Assembly: GCA_964057225.1 (NCBI GenBank)
Contig: OZ059896.1
Coordinates: 21,758,501 to 21,822,500, forward strand
Length of the DNA: 64,000 nucleotides
Source: Auanema rhodensis
Lineage: Eukaryota > Nematoda > Chromadorea > Rhabditida > Rhabditidae
Reading direction: 5' to 3'
Each line of letters starts with the position of its first letter. Position 1 is the stretch's first letter. A model generated the notes under the pieces. That model did no database searches. It was not told where the DNA came from and saw only the letters and a program-made list of their open reading frames with translations. Shown piece by piece: positions 1 to 10,877 of the stretch. The position numbers were made by a program, and so were the translations under genes.

Positions 1-58
1 TCTTTACCTTGAAAAAAGAAATCTAAAAACATCTACTTTTCGCTAAATTATTTTGAAA

Positions 59-70
59 TTTTTCGAAAAA
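59..70. repeat. 12-bp perfect palindrome TTTTTCGAAAAA
   Basis: Self-complementary core inside an A/T-run segment (AAATTTTTCGAAAAAATTTTT). It recurs once per unit. The central CG is changed only in a few copies, such as the TTTTCTAAAAAA units near 7781, 12343, 17257 and 26728, and one TTTTCAAAAAA near 28836. Phased A and T runs of this sort usually give intrinsic DNA bending; that is inference here. Confidence 0.85.
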
Positions 71-97
71 ATTTTTGTCAAAATGTTTTTGGAAGCA

Positions 98-125
98 ATG
101 TTGAGTGTACATGGAAACTCAACAT
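98..125. repeat. Inverted repeat, 9-bp arms, 10-base loop
   Basis: Arms ATGTTGAGT (98-106) and ACTCAACAT (117-125) are exact reverse complements around the loop GTACATGGAA. It is present in every unit. The common G/A variant (site 114) lies in the loop and leaves pairing intact. The A-to-T change at site 121 (CTCTACAT) breaks one pair, and it occurs only in certain classes (for example 7018-7368). An alternative pairing exists between AGTGTA and the TACACT just downstream of the right arm. Confidence 0.85.
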
Positions 126-214
126 ACACTAATGCATCATTTTTCAAACGATCATAACTAATTTTTGTATTAAGCGTTTCTCAATGTAGTATAGTGCATT
201 CGATGCGGATTTTT

Positions 215-253
215 AAGCTGCGTCGATCTGTGTTATCAGATTTGCGCTAGCTT
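215..253. repeat. Imperfect 39-bp dyad with AAGCT/AGCTT ends
   Basis: The left arm AAGCTGCGTCGATCTG (215-230) and right arm CAGATTTGCGCTAGCTT (237-253) face each other across TGTTAT. Pairing is AAGCT with AGCTT, GCG with CGC (one base bulged) and ATCTG with CAGAT, 13 of 16 positions. Variants touch the outer pairs: GAGCT in some right-half units leaves a G-T pair, and CTACCTT (site 250) in the ATGAGG class falls at the bulge. A structural role is possible but not shown. Confidence 0.7.
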
Positions 254-267
254 GAAAATGCACCAAG

Positions 268-281
268 ATATCAACTGATAT
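268..281. repeat. Small inverted repeat ATATCA-AC-TGATAT
   Basis: Six-base arms with a two-base spacer, overlapping the left arm of the larger palindrome at 277-298. It is conserved in nearly every unit. One unit has GATTTCAACT near 33953, and ATGCACCAAAATATC units (near 53233 and 54987) change only the flank. Confidence 0.75.
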
Positions 282-298
282 AAGTGCACACTTATATC
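277..298. repeat. 22-bp near-perfect palindrome GATATAAGTG-CA-CACTTATATC
   Basis: Ten-base arms are exact reverse complements around CA. The four common versions of the centre (AGTGCACAC, AGTGAACAC, AGTTCACAC, AGTTTACAC) keep at least nine of ten arm pairs, because the changes lie at the dyad centre. Arm-breaking versions are few: GATATATG (29753, 30108 and 32209 regions), GATACAAG (34312 and 35713) and ACACATATATC in the CAATGAGG class. The symmetric TATAAG/CTTATA could be a protein-binding dyad; there is no direct evidence. Confidence 0.85.
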
Positions 299-351
299 CT
301 CGATTTTCACCCTGAAGAATTAATTTTTTCGTTGAATAACATTGTCCATCG

Positions 352-702
352 TCTTTGCCTTAAAAAAAGAAATCTAAAAACATCTACTTTTTGCTAAATT
401 ATTTTGAAATTTTTCGAAAAAATTTTTGTCAAAATGTTTTTGGAAGCAATGTTGAGTGTACATGAAAACTCAACATACACTAATGCATCATTTTTCAAAC
501 GATCATAACTAATTTTTGTATTAAGCGTTTCTCAATGTAGTATAGTGCATTCGATGCGGATTTCTAAGCTGCGTCGATCTGTGTTATCAGATTTGCGCTA
601 GCTTAAAAATGCACCGAGATATCAACTGATATAAGTTTACACTTATATCCTCGATTTTCACCCTGAAGAAATAATTTTTTCGTTGAATAACATTGTCCAT
701 CG
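352..702 (+). repeat. Class-A unit (GTTTACAC, GAAATAA)
   Basis: Marked by A at 19 (AGAAATCT), A at 114, C at 213 (ATTTCTAAGC), G at 265, TT at 286-287 and A at 320 (GAAATAATT). This copy also has AAAAAAA for GAAAAAA at site 11. Class A is common in 352-5614 and 21755-23860, appears once in each copy of the 13-unit block (9475, 14037), and is absent from the right half. It therefore marks the left-hand amplification domain. Confidence 0.85.
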
Positions 703-1052
703 TCTTTACCTTGAAAAAAGAAATCTAAAAACATCTACTTTTCGCTAAATTATTTTGAAATTTTTCGAAAAAATTTTTGTCAAAATGTTTTTGGAAGCAA
801 TGTTGAGTGTACATGGAAACTCAACATACACTAATGCATCATTTTTCAAACGATCATAACTAATTTTTGTATTAAGCGTTTCTCAATGTAATATAGTGCA
901 TTCGATGCGGATTTTTAAGCTGCGTCGATCTGTGTTATCAGATTTGCGCTAGCTTAAAAATGCACCAAGATATCAACTGATATAAGTGCACACTTATATC
1001 CTCGATTTTCACCCTGAAGAATTAATTTTCCGTTGAATAACATTGTCCATCG
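703..1052 (+). repeat. 350-bp unit class (TTTTCCG, one T lost)
   Basis: Example of the 32 shortened units. The T6-C-G run near the end of the unit reads T4-C-C-G, so one base is missing and the unit is 350 bp. This copy also carries TGTAATATAG and ATGCACCAAG. The same deletion ends at about 1029, 3134, 4888, 10152, 14714, 17521, 19978, 21029, 24187, 26995, 31556, 32609, 34013, 34364, 35052, 35414, 35763, 36464, 39270, 40675, 41373, 42074, 43129, 44881, 45581, 46281, 47336, 50500, 52950, 54710, 57509 and 60318. The identical lesion in all of them implies a single origin followed by amplification. Confidence 0.9.
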
Positions 1053-2105
1053 TCTTTGCCTTGAAAAAAGGAATCTAAAAACATCCACTTTTTGCTAAAT
1101 TATTTCGAAATTTTTCGAAAAAATTTTTGTCAAAATGTTTTTGGAAGCAATGTTGAGTGTACATGGAAACTCAACATACACTAATGCATCATTTTTCAAA
1201 CGATCATAACTAATTTTTGTATCAAGCGTTTCTCAATGTAGTATAGTGCATTCGATGCGGATTTTTAAGCTGCGTCGATCTGTGTTATCAGATTTGCGCT
1301 AGCTTGAAAATGCACCAAGATATCAACTGATATAAGTGCACACTTATATCCTCGATTTTCACCCTGAAGAATTAATTTTTTCGTTGAAAAACATTGTCCA
1401 TCGTCTTTGCCTTGAAAAAAGGAATCTAAAAACATCCACTTTTTGCTAAATTATTTTGAAATTTTTCGAAAAAATTTTTGTCAAAATGTTTTTGGAAGCA
1501 ATGTTGAGTGTACATGGAAACTCAACATACACTAATGCATCATTTTTCAAACGATCATAACTAATTTTTGTATTAAGCGTTTCTCAATGTAGTATAGTGC
1601 ATTCGATGCGGATTTTTAAGCTGCGTCGATCTGTGTTATCAGATTTGCGCTAGCTTGAAAATGCACCAAGATATCAACTGATATAAGTGCACACTTATAT
1701 CCTCGATTTTCACCCTGAAGAATTAATTTTTTCGTTGAATAACATTGTCCATCGTCTTTGCCTTGAAAAAAGAAATCTAAAAACATCTACTTTTTGCTAA
1801 ATTATTTTGAAATTTTTCGAAAAAATTTTTGTCAAAATGTTTTTGGAAGCAATGTTGAGTGTACATGAAAACTCAACATACACTAATGCATCATTTTTCA
1901 AACGATCATAACTAATTTTTGTATTAAGCGTTTCTCAATGTAGTATAGTGCATTCGATGCGGATTTTTAAGCTGCGTCGATCTGTGTTATCAGATTTGCG
2001 CTAGCTTGAAAATGCACCAAGATATCAACTGATATAAGTGCACACTTATATCCTCGATTTTCACCCTGAAGAATTAATTTTTTCGTTGAATAACATTGTC
2101 CATCG

Positions 2106-2807
2106 TCTTTGCCTTGAAAAAAGAAATCTAAAAACATCTACTTTTTGCTAAATTATTTTGAAATTTTTCGAAAAAATTTTTGTCAAAATGTTTTTGGAAG
2201 CAATGTTGAGTGTACATGAAAACTCAACATACACTAATGCATCATTTTTCAAACGATCATAACTAATTTTTGTATTAAGCGTTTCTCAATGTAGTATAGT
2301 GCATTCGATGCGGATTTCTAAGCTGCGTCGATCTGTGTTATCAGATTTGCGCTAGCTTAAAAATGCACCGAGATATCAACTGATATAAGTTTACACTTAT
2401 ATCCTCGATTTTCACCCTGAAGAAATAATTTTTTCGTTGAATAACATTGTCCATCGTCTTTGCCTTGAAAAAAGAAATCTAAAAACATCTACTTTTTGCT
2501 AAATTATTTTGAAATTTTTCGAAAAAATTTTTGTCAAAATGTTTTTGGAAGCAATGTTGAGTGTACATGAAAACTCAACATACACTAATGCATCATTTTT
2601 CAAACGATCATAACTAATTTTTGTATTAAGCGTTTCTCAATGTAGTATAGTGCATTCGATGCGGATTTCTAAGCTGCGTCGATCTGTGTTATCAGATTTG
2701 CGCTAGCTTAAAAATGCACCGAGATATCAACTGATATAAGTTTACACTTATATCCTCGATTTTCACCCTGAAGAAATAATTTTTTCGTTGAATAACATTG
2801 TCCATCG
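2106..2807 (+). repeat. Two adjacent apparently identical class-A units
   Basis: Units 2106-2456 and 2457-2807 read the same at every diagnostic site, and I see no difference between them by eye. Neighbouring identical copies in an otherwise variable array are what a recent one-unit slippage or unequal exchange would leave. Confidence 0.8.
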
Positions 2808-5800
2808 TCTTTGCCTTGAAAAAAGAAATCTAAAAACATCTACTTTTCGCTAAATTATTTTGAAATTTTTCGAAAAAATTTTTGTCAAAATGTTTTTGGA
2901 AGCAATGTTGAGTGTACATGGAAACTCAACATACACTAATGCATCATTTTTCAAACGATCATAACTAATTTTTGTATTAAGCGTTTCTCAATGTAATATA
3001 GTGCATTCGATGCGGATTTTTAAGCTGCGTCGATCTGTGTTATCAGATTTGCGCTAGCTTAAAAATGCACCAAGATATCAACTGATATAAGTGCACACTT
3101 ATATCCTCGATTTTCACCCTGAAGAATTAATTTTCCGTTGAATAACATTGTCCATCGTCTTTGCCTTGAAAAAAGGAATCTAAAAACATCTACTTTTTGC
3201 TAAATTATTTTGAAATTTTTCGAAAACATTTTTGTCAAAATGTTTTTGGAAGCAATGTTGAGTGTACATGGAAACTCAACATACACTAATGCATCATTTT
3301 TCAAACGATCATAACTAATTTTTGTATCAAGCGTTTTTCAATGTAGTATAGTGCATTCGATGCGGATTTTTAAGCTGCGTCGATCTGTGTTATCAGATTT
3401 GCGCTAGCTTAAAAATGCACCGAGATATCAACTGATATAAGTTCACACTTATATCCTCGATTTTCACCCTGAAGAATTAAATTTTTCGTTGAATAACATT
3501 GTCCATCGTCTTTGCCTTGAAAAAAGAAATCTAAAAACATCTACTTTTTGCTAAATTATTTTGAAATTTTTCGAAAAAATTTTTGTCAAAATGTTTTTGG
3601 AAGCAATGTTGAGTGTACATGAAAACTCAACATACACTAATGCATCATTTTTCAAACGATCATAACTAATTTTTGTATTAAGCGTTTCTCAATGTAGTAT
3701 AGTGCATTCGATGCGGATTTCTAAGCTGCGTCGATCTGTGTTATCAGATTTGCGCTAGCTTAAAAATGCACCGAGATATCAACTGATATAAGTTTACACT
3801 TATATCCTCGATTTTCACCCTGAAGAAATAATTTTTTCGTTGAATAACATTGTCCATCGTCTTTGCCTTGAAAAAAGAAATCTAAAAACATCTACTTTTT
3901 GCTAAATTATTTTGAAATTTTTCGAAAAAATTTTTGTCAAAATGTTTTTGGAAGCAATGTTGAGTGTACATGAAAACTCAACATACACTAATGCATCATT
4001 TTTCAAACGATCATAACTAATTTTTGTATTAAGCGTTTCTCAATGTAGTATAGTGCATTCGATGCGGATTTCTAAGCTGCGTCGATCTGTGTTATCAGAT
4101 TTGCGCTAGCTTAAAAATGCACCGAGATATCAACTGATATAAGTTTACACTTATATCCTCGATTTTCACCCTGAAGAAATAATTTTTTCGTTGAATAACA
4201 TTGTCCATCGTCTTTGCCTTGAAAAAAGAAATCTAAAAACATCTACTTTTCGCTAAATTATTTTGAAATTTTTCGAAAAAATTTTTGTCAAAATGTTTTT
4301 GGAAGCAATGTTGAGTGTACATGAAAACTCAACATACACTAATGCATCATTTTTCAAACGATCATAACTAATTTTTGTATTAAGCGTTTCTCAATGTAGT
4401 ATAGTGCATTCGATGCGGATTTCTAAGCTGCGTCGATCTGTGTTATCAGATTTGCGCTAGCTTAAAAATGCACCGAGATATCAACTGATATAAGTTTACA
4501 CTTATATCCTCGATTTTCACCCTGAAGAAATAATTTTTTCGTTGAATAACATTGTCCATCGTCTTTGCCTTGAAAAAAGAAATCTAAAAACATCTACTTT
4601 TCGCTAAATTATTTTGAAATTTTTCGAAAAAATTTTTGTCAAAATGTTTTTGGAAGCAATGTTGAGTGTACATGGAAACTCAACATACACTAATGCATCA
4701 TTTTTCAAACGATCATAACTAATTTTTGTATTAAGCGTTTCTCAATGTAATATAGTGCATTCGATGCGGATTTTTAAGCTGCGTCGATCTGTGTTATCAG
4801 ATTTGCGCTAGCTTAAAAATGCACCAAGATATCAACTGATATAAGTGCACACTTATATCCTCGATTTTCACCCTGAAGAATTAATTTTCCGTTGAATAAC
4901 ATTGTCCATCGTCTTTGCCTTGAAAAAAGGAATCTAAAAACATCTACTTTTTGCTAAATTATTTTGAAATTTTTCGAAAACATTTTTGTCAAAATGTTTT
5001 TGGAAGCAATGTTGAGTGTACATGGAAACTCAACATACACTAATGCATCATTTTTCAAACGATCATAACTAATTTTTGTATCAAGCGTTTTTCAATGTAG
5101 TATAGTGCATTCGATGCGGATTTTTAAGCTGCGTCGATCTGTGTTATCAGATTTGCGCTAGCTTAAAAATGCACCGAGATATCAACTGATATAAGTTCAC
5201 ACTTATATCCTCGATTTTCACCCTGAAGAATTAAATTTTTCGTTGAATAACATTGTCCATCGTCTTTGCCTTGAAAAAAGAAATCTAAAAACATCTACTT
5301 TTTGCTAAATTATTTTGAAATTTTTCGAAAAAATTTTTGTCAAAATGTTTTTGGAAGCAATGTTGAGTGTACATGAAAACTCAACATACACTAATGCATC
5401 ATTTTTCAAACGATCATAACTAATTTTTGTATTAAGCGTTTCTCAATGTAGTATAGTGCATTCGATGCGGATTTCTAAGCTGCGTCGATCTGTGTTATCA
5501 GATTTGCGCTAGCTTAAAAATGCACCGAGATATCAACTGATATAAGTTTACACTTATATCCTCGATTTTCACCCTGAAGAAATAATTTTTTCGTTGAATA
5601 ACATTGTCCATCGTCTTTGCCTTGAAAAAAGAAATCTAAAAACATCTACTTTTTGCTAAATTATTTTGAAATTTTTCGAAAAAATTTTTGTCAAAATGTT
5701 TTTGGAAGCAATGTTGAGTGTACATGAAAACTCAACATACACTAATGCATCATTTTTCAAACGATCATAACTAATTTTTGTATTAAGCGTTTCTCAATGT

Positions 5801-5820
5801 AGTATAGTGCATTCGATGCG
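2502..5820 (+). repeat. 5-unit tandem duplication, 1754-bp spacing
   Basis: About 2502-4066 matches about 4256-5820. The order is short TGTAATATAG unit (2808 and 4562), CGAAAACATT unit (3158 and 4912), class A (3509 and 5263), class A (3860 and 5614). The CGAAAACATT C residues are at 3227 and 4981, exactly 1754 bp apart. The match ends inside unit 5614, where a class-A start changes into the tail of the CGAAAACATT class. Confidence 0.8.
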
Positions 5821-5964
5821 GATTTTTAAGCTGCGTCGATCTGTGTTATCAGATTTGCGCTAGCTTAAAAATGCACCGAGATATCAACTGATATAAGTTC
5901 ACACTTATATCCTCGATTTTCACCCTGAAGAATTAAATTTTTCGTTGAATAACATTGTCCATCG
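5614..5964 (+). repeat. Hybrid unit, class A joined to CGAAAACATT-class tail
   Basis: The first part has class-A states (AGAAATCT, ATGAAAAC). From site 213 onward it reads ATTTTTAAGC, CACCGAGA, AGTTCACAC and GAATTAAATTTTT, the tail of the units at 3158 and 4912. The exchange point falls between about 5726 and 5823. This is consistent with unequal crossover or gene conversion between two classes. Confidence 0.75.
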
Positions 5965-7017
5965 TCTTTGCCTTGAAAAAAGAAATCTAAAAACATCTAC
6001 TTTTCGCTAAATTATTTTGAAATTTTTCGAAAAAATTTTTGTCAAAATGTTTTTGGAAGCAATGTTGAGTGTACATGGAAACTCAACATACACTAATGCA
6101 TCATTTTTCAAACGATCATAACTAATTTTTGTATTAAGCGTTTCTCAATGTAGTATAGTGCATTCGATGCGGATTTTTAAGCTGCGTCGATCTGTGTTAT
6201 CAGATTTGCGCTAGCTTAAAAATGCACCAAGATATCAACTGATATAAGTGCACACTTATATCCTCGATTTTCACCCTGAAGAATTAATTTTTTCGTTGAA
6301 AAACATTGTCCATCGTCTTTGCCTTGAAAAAAGGAATCTAAAAACATCCACTTTTTGCTAAATTATTTTGAAATTTTTCGAAAAAATTTTTGTCAAAATG
6401 TTTTTGGAAGCAATGTTGAGTGTACATGGAAACTCAACATACACTAATGCATCATTTTTCAAACGATCATAACTAATTTTTGTATTAAGCGTTTCTCAAT
6501 GTAGTATAGTGCATTCGATGCGGATTTTTAAGCTGCGTCGATCTGTGTTATCAGATTTGCGCTAGCTTGAAAATGCACCAAGATATCAACTGATATAAGT
6601 GCACACTTATATCCTCGATTTTCACCCTGAAGAATTAATTTTTTCGTTGAATAACATTGTCCATCGTCTTTGCCTTGAAAAAAGAAATCTAAAAACATCT
6701 ACTTTTTGCTAAATTATTTTGAAATTTTTCGAAAAAATTTTTGTCAAAATGTTTTTGGAAGCAATGTTGAGTGTACATGAAAACTCAACATACACTAATG
6801 CATCATTTTTCAAACGATCATAACTAATTTTTGTATTAAGCGATTCTCAATGTAGTATAGTGCATTTGATGCAGATTTTTAAGCTGCGTCGATCTGTGTT
6901 ATCAGATTTGCGCTAGCTTAAAAATGCACCAAGATATCAACTGATATAAGTGCACACTTATATCCTCGATTTTCACCCTGAAGAATTAATTTTTTCGTTG
7001 AATAACATTGTCCATCG

Positions 7018-7368
7018 TCTTTGCCTTGAAAAAAGGAATCTGAAAACATCTACTTTTTGCTAAATTATTTTGAAATTTTTCGAAAAAATTTTTGTCAAAA
7101 TGTTTTTGGAAGCAATGTTGAGTGTACATGGAAACTCTACATACACTAATGCATCATTTTTCAAACAATCATAACTAATTTTTGTATTAAGCGTTTCTCA
7201 ATGTAGTATAGTGCATTCAATGAGGATTTTTAAGCTGCGTCGATCTGTGTTATCAGATTTGCGCTACCTTAAAAATGCACCAAGATATCAACTGATATAA
7301 GTGCACACATATATCCTCGATTTTCACCCTGAAGAATTAATTTTTTCGTTGAATAACATTGTCCATCG
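7018..7368 (+). repeat. CTCTACAT/CAATGAGG class unit
   Basis: Marked by G at 25 (ATCTGAAAAC), T at 121 (ACTCTACAT), A at 150, CAATGAGG at 201-208, C at 250 (GCTACCTT) and ACACATATATCC. The linked change set recurs at 11580, 16493, 18949, 25264 and 25966. Units 18598 and 28071 have CAATGAGG but the ordinary GCTAGCTT, and units 28422, 30528 and 31230 have CGATGAGG. The class therefore exists in intermediate stages, which suggests partial conversion. Confidence 0.85.
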
Positions 7369-8070
7369 TCTTTGCCTTAAAAAAAGGAATCTAAAAACAT
7401 CTACTTTTTGCTAAATTATTTTGAAATTTTTCGAAAAAATTTTTGTCAAAATGTTTTTGGAAGCAATGTTGAGTGTACATGGAAACTCAACATACACTAA
7501 TGCATCATTTTTCAAACGATCATAACTAATTTTTGTATCAAGCGTTTCTCAATGTAGTATAGTGCATTCGATGCGGATTTTTAAGCTGCGTCGATCTGTG
7601 TTATCAGATTTGCGCTAGCTTAAAAACGCACCGAGATATCAACTGATATAAGTTCACACTTATATCCTCGATTTTCACATTGAAGAACTAATTTTTTCGT
7701 TGAATAACATTGTCCATCGTCTCTGCCTTAAAAAAAGGAATCTAAAAACATCTACTTTTTGCTAAATTATTCTGGAATTTTTCTAAAAAAATTTTGTCAA
7801 AATGTTTTTGGAAGCAATGTTGAGTGTACATGAAAACTCAACATACACTAATGCATCATTTTTCAAACAATCATAACTAATTTTTGTATTAAGCGTTTCT
7901 CAATGTAGTATAGTGCATTCGATGCGGATTTTTAAGCTGCGTCGATCTGTGTTATCAGATTTGCGCTAGCTTAAAAATGCACCAAGATATCAACTGATAT
8001 AAGTGCACACTTATATCCTCGATTTTCACCCTGAAGAATTAATTTTTTCGTTGAATAACATTGTCCATCG

Positions 8071-9474
8071 TCTTTGCCTTGAAAAAAGGAATCTGAAAAC
8101 ATCTACTTTTTGCTAAATTATTTTGAAATTTTTCGAAAAAATTTTTGTCAAAATGTTTTTGGAAGCAATGTTGAGTGTACATGGAAACTCTACATACACT
8201 AATGCATCATTTTTCAAACAATCATAACTAATTTTTGTATTAAGCGTTTCTCAATGTGATATAGTGCATTCGATGCGGATTTTTAAGCTGCGTCGATCTG
8301 TGTTATCAGATTTGCGCTAGCTTAAAAATGCACCAAGATATCAACTGATATAAGTGCACACTTATATCCTCGATTTTCACCCTGAAGAATTAATTTTTTC
8401 GTTGAAAAACATTGTCCATCGTCTTTGCCTTGAAAAAAGGAATCTAAAAACATCCACTTTTTGCTAAATTATTTTGAAATTTTTCGAAAAAATTTTTGTC
8501 AAAATGTTTTTGGAAGCAATGTTGAGTGTACATGGAAACTCAACATACACTAATGCATCATTTTTCAAACGATCATAACTAATTTTTGTATTAAGCGTTT
8601 CTCAATGTAGTATAGTGCATTCGATGCGGATTTTTAAGCTGCGTCGATCTGTGTTATCAGATTTGCGCTAGCTTGAAAATGCACCAAGATATCAACTGAT
8701 ATAAGTGCACACTTATATCCTCGATTTTCACCCTGAAGAATTAATTTTTTCGTTGAATAACATTGTCCATCGTCTTTGCCTTGAAAAAAGGAATCTGAAA
8801 ACATCTACTTTTTGCTAAATTATTTTGAAATTTTTCGAAAAAATTTTTGTCAAAATGTTTTTGGAAGCAATGTTGAGTGTACATGGAAACTCTACATACA
8901 CTAATGCATCATTTTTCAAACAATCATAACTAATTTTTGTATTAAGCGTTTCTCAATGTGATATAGTGCATTCGATGCGGATTTTTAAGCTGCGTCGATC
9001 TGTGTTATCAGATTTGCGCTAGCTTAAAAATGCACCAAGATATCAACTGATATAAGTGCACACTTATATCCTCGATTTTCACCCTGAAGAATTAATTTTT
9101 TCGTTGAAAAACATTGTCCATCGTCTTTGCCTTGAAAAAAGGAATCTAAAAACATCCACTTTTTGCTAAATTATTTTGAAATTTTTCGAAAAAATTTTTG
9201 TCAAAATGTTTTTGGAAGCAATGTTGAGTGTACATGGAAACTCAACATACACTAATGCATCATTTTTCAAACGATCATAACTAATTTTTGTATTAAGCGT
9301 TTCTCAATGTAGTATAGTGCATTCGATGCGGATTTTTAAGCTGCGTCGATCTGTGTTATCAGATTTGCGCTAGCTTGAAAATGCACCAAGATATCAACTG
9401 ATATAAGTGCACACTTATATCCTCGATTTTCACCCTGAAGAATTAATTTTTTCGTTGAATAACATTGTCCATCG
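8071..9474 (+). repeat. Two-unit duplication (702 bp) nested in block 2 copy 1
   Basis: Units 8071 and 8422 are repeated as 8773 and 9124. The first of each pair has CTGAAAAC, CTCTACAT, TGTGATATAG and GTTGAAAAAC; the second has CATCCACT and CTTGAAAATG. The same doubled pair is present in copy 2 at 12633-14036, so this small duplication came before the 13-unit one. Confidence 0.85.
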
Positions 9475-10877
9475 TCTTTGCCTTGAAAAAAGAAATCTAA
9501 AAACATCTACTTTTTGCTAAATTATTTTGAAATTTTTCGAAAAAATTTTTGTCAAAATGTTTTTGGAAGCAATGTTGAGTGTACATGAAAACTCAACATA
9601 CACTAATGCATCATTTTTCAAACGATCATAACTAATTTTTGTATTAAGCGTTTCTCAATGTAGTATAGTGCATTCGATGCGGATTTCTAAGCTGCGTCGA
9701 TCTGTGTTATCAGATTTGCGCTAGCTTAAAAATGCACCGAGATATCAACTGATATAAGTTTACACTTATATCCTCGATTTTCACCCTGAAGAAATAATTT
9801 TTTCGTTGAATAACATTGTCCATCGTCTTTGCCTTGAAAAAAGAAATCTAAAAACATCTACTTTTCGCTAAATTATTTTGAAATTTTTCGAAAAAATTTT
9901 TGTCAAAATGTTTTTGGAAGCAATGTTGAGTGTACATGGAAACTCAACATACACTAATGCATCATTTTTCAAACGATCATAACTAATTTTTGTATTAAGC
10001 GTTTCTCAATGTAATATAGTGCATTCGATGCGGATTTTTAAGCTGCGTCGATCTGTGTTATCAGATTTGCGCTAGCTTAAAAATGCACCAAGATATCAAC
10101 TGATATAAGTGCACACTTATATCCTCGATTTTCACCCTGAAGAATTAATTTTCCGTTGAATAACATTGTCCATCGTCTTTGCCTTGAAAAAAGGAATCTA
10201 AAAACATCCACTTTTTGCTAAATTATTTCGAAATTTTTCGAAAAAATTTTTGTCAAAATGTTTTTGGAAGCAATGTTGAGTGTACATGAAAACTCAACAT
10301 ACACTAATGCATCATTTTTCAAACAATCATAACTAATTTTTGTATTAAGCGTTTCTCAATGTAGTATAGTGCATTCGATGCGGATTTTTAAGCTGCGTCG
10401 ATCTGTGTTATCAGATTTGCGCTAGCTTAAAAATGCACCAAGATATCAACTGATATAAGTGCACACTTATATCCTCGATTTTCACTCTGAAGAATTAATT
10501 TTTTCGTTGAATAACATTGTCCATCGTCTTTGCCTTGAAAAAAGGAATCTAAAAACATCCACTTTTTGCTAAATTATTTTGAAATTTTTCGAAAAAATTT
10601 TTGTCAAAATGTTTTTGGAAGCAATGTTGAGTGTACATGAAAACTCAACATACACTAATGCATCATTTTTCAAACAATCATAACTAATTTTTGTATTAAG
10701 CGTTTCTCAATGTAGTATAGTGCATTCGATGCGGATTTTTAAGCTGCGTCGATCTGTGTTATCAGATTTGCGCTAGCTTAAAAATGCACCAAGATATCAA
10801 CTGATATAAGTGCACACTTATATCCTCGATTTTCACTCTGAAGAATTAATTTTTTCGTTGAATAACATTGTCCATCG

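Larger units (their letters stand above)
1..351 (+). repeat. Reference satellite unit with map of diagnostic sites
   Basis: First complete unit; the phase is arbitrary. Numbering inside the unit equals window position here. Sites that separate variant classes are: 4 (T/C), 6 (G/A), 11 (G/A/T), 19 (G/A), 25 (A/G), 34 (T/C), 36-37 (CT/TA), 41 (T/C), 53-56 (TTGA, TCGA, TTAA, CTGG, TTGG), 70 (A/C), 88 (T/G), 114 (G/A), 121 (A/T), 133 (T/G), 150 (G/A), 171 (T/C), 174 (G/A), 188-189 (AG, AA, GA), 201-208, 213 (T/C), 215 (A/G), 250 (G/C), 254 (A/G), 259 (T/C), 265 (A/G), 286-287 (GC, TT, TC, GA), 311 (C/T), 319-320, 324-330 (TTTTTTC or TTTTCC) and 337 (T/A). Combinations of these states recur as blocks and allow duplications to be traced. 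This unit has the unusual A at 6, C at 41 and G at 254. Confidence 0.95.
1..6315 (+). repeat. Block 1: left-end domain of class-A and short units
   Basis: Eighteen units. The order includes class A (352, 2106, 2457, 3509, 3860, 5263), 350-bp TGTAATATAG units (703, 2808, 4562), CATCCACT units with CTTGAAAATG (1053, 1404) and two units with CGAAAACATT plus GTTTTTCA and GAATTAAATT (3158, 4912). No genes or non-satellite DNA. The series starting at 703 (short unit, then two CATCCACT units, then class-A-like) reappears from 20703, so this domain and block 4 share ancestry. Confidence 0.85.
6316..10877 (+). repeat. Block 2, copy 1 of 13-unit tandem duplication (4562 bp)
   Basis: Thirteen units matching 10878-15439 in the same order. 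Characteristic members are a TTTGATGCAG unit (6667), the CTGAAAAC/CTCTACAT/CAATGAGG unit (7018), a TTAAAAAAAGG unit ending AAAAACGCACC and CACATTG (7369), the CTCTGCC/TTCTGGAA unit (7720), a two-unit repeat (8071-9474), one class-A unit (9475), a 350-bp unit (9826) and two CACTCTG units (10176, 10527). By eye only about three differences separate it from copy 2: 6843 A versus T at 11405, 7791 A versus T at 12353, and 9646 A versus G at 14208. Confidence 0.9.

Noticed and set aside
327-343. CENP-B box
   Set aside because: TTTCGTTGAA matches the first half of the consensus (TTCG and the later A), but the required CGGG is ACAT. Only 5 of 9 core bases fit, and the TTTTCCG units lose even TTCG.
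308-346. Hammerhead ribozyme
   Set aside because: CTGAAGA resembles the CUGANGA core and some units have a following GAAA, but stem II does not pair and there is no room for stem III before the only nearby GTC.
1-351. Internal half-unit repeat of about 175 bp
   Set aside because: The two halves share only A/T-run texture such as CATTTTTCAAAC and TTTTTGTCAAAA. I could not align them beyond short matches, so the unit is treated as simple.
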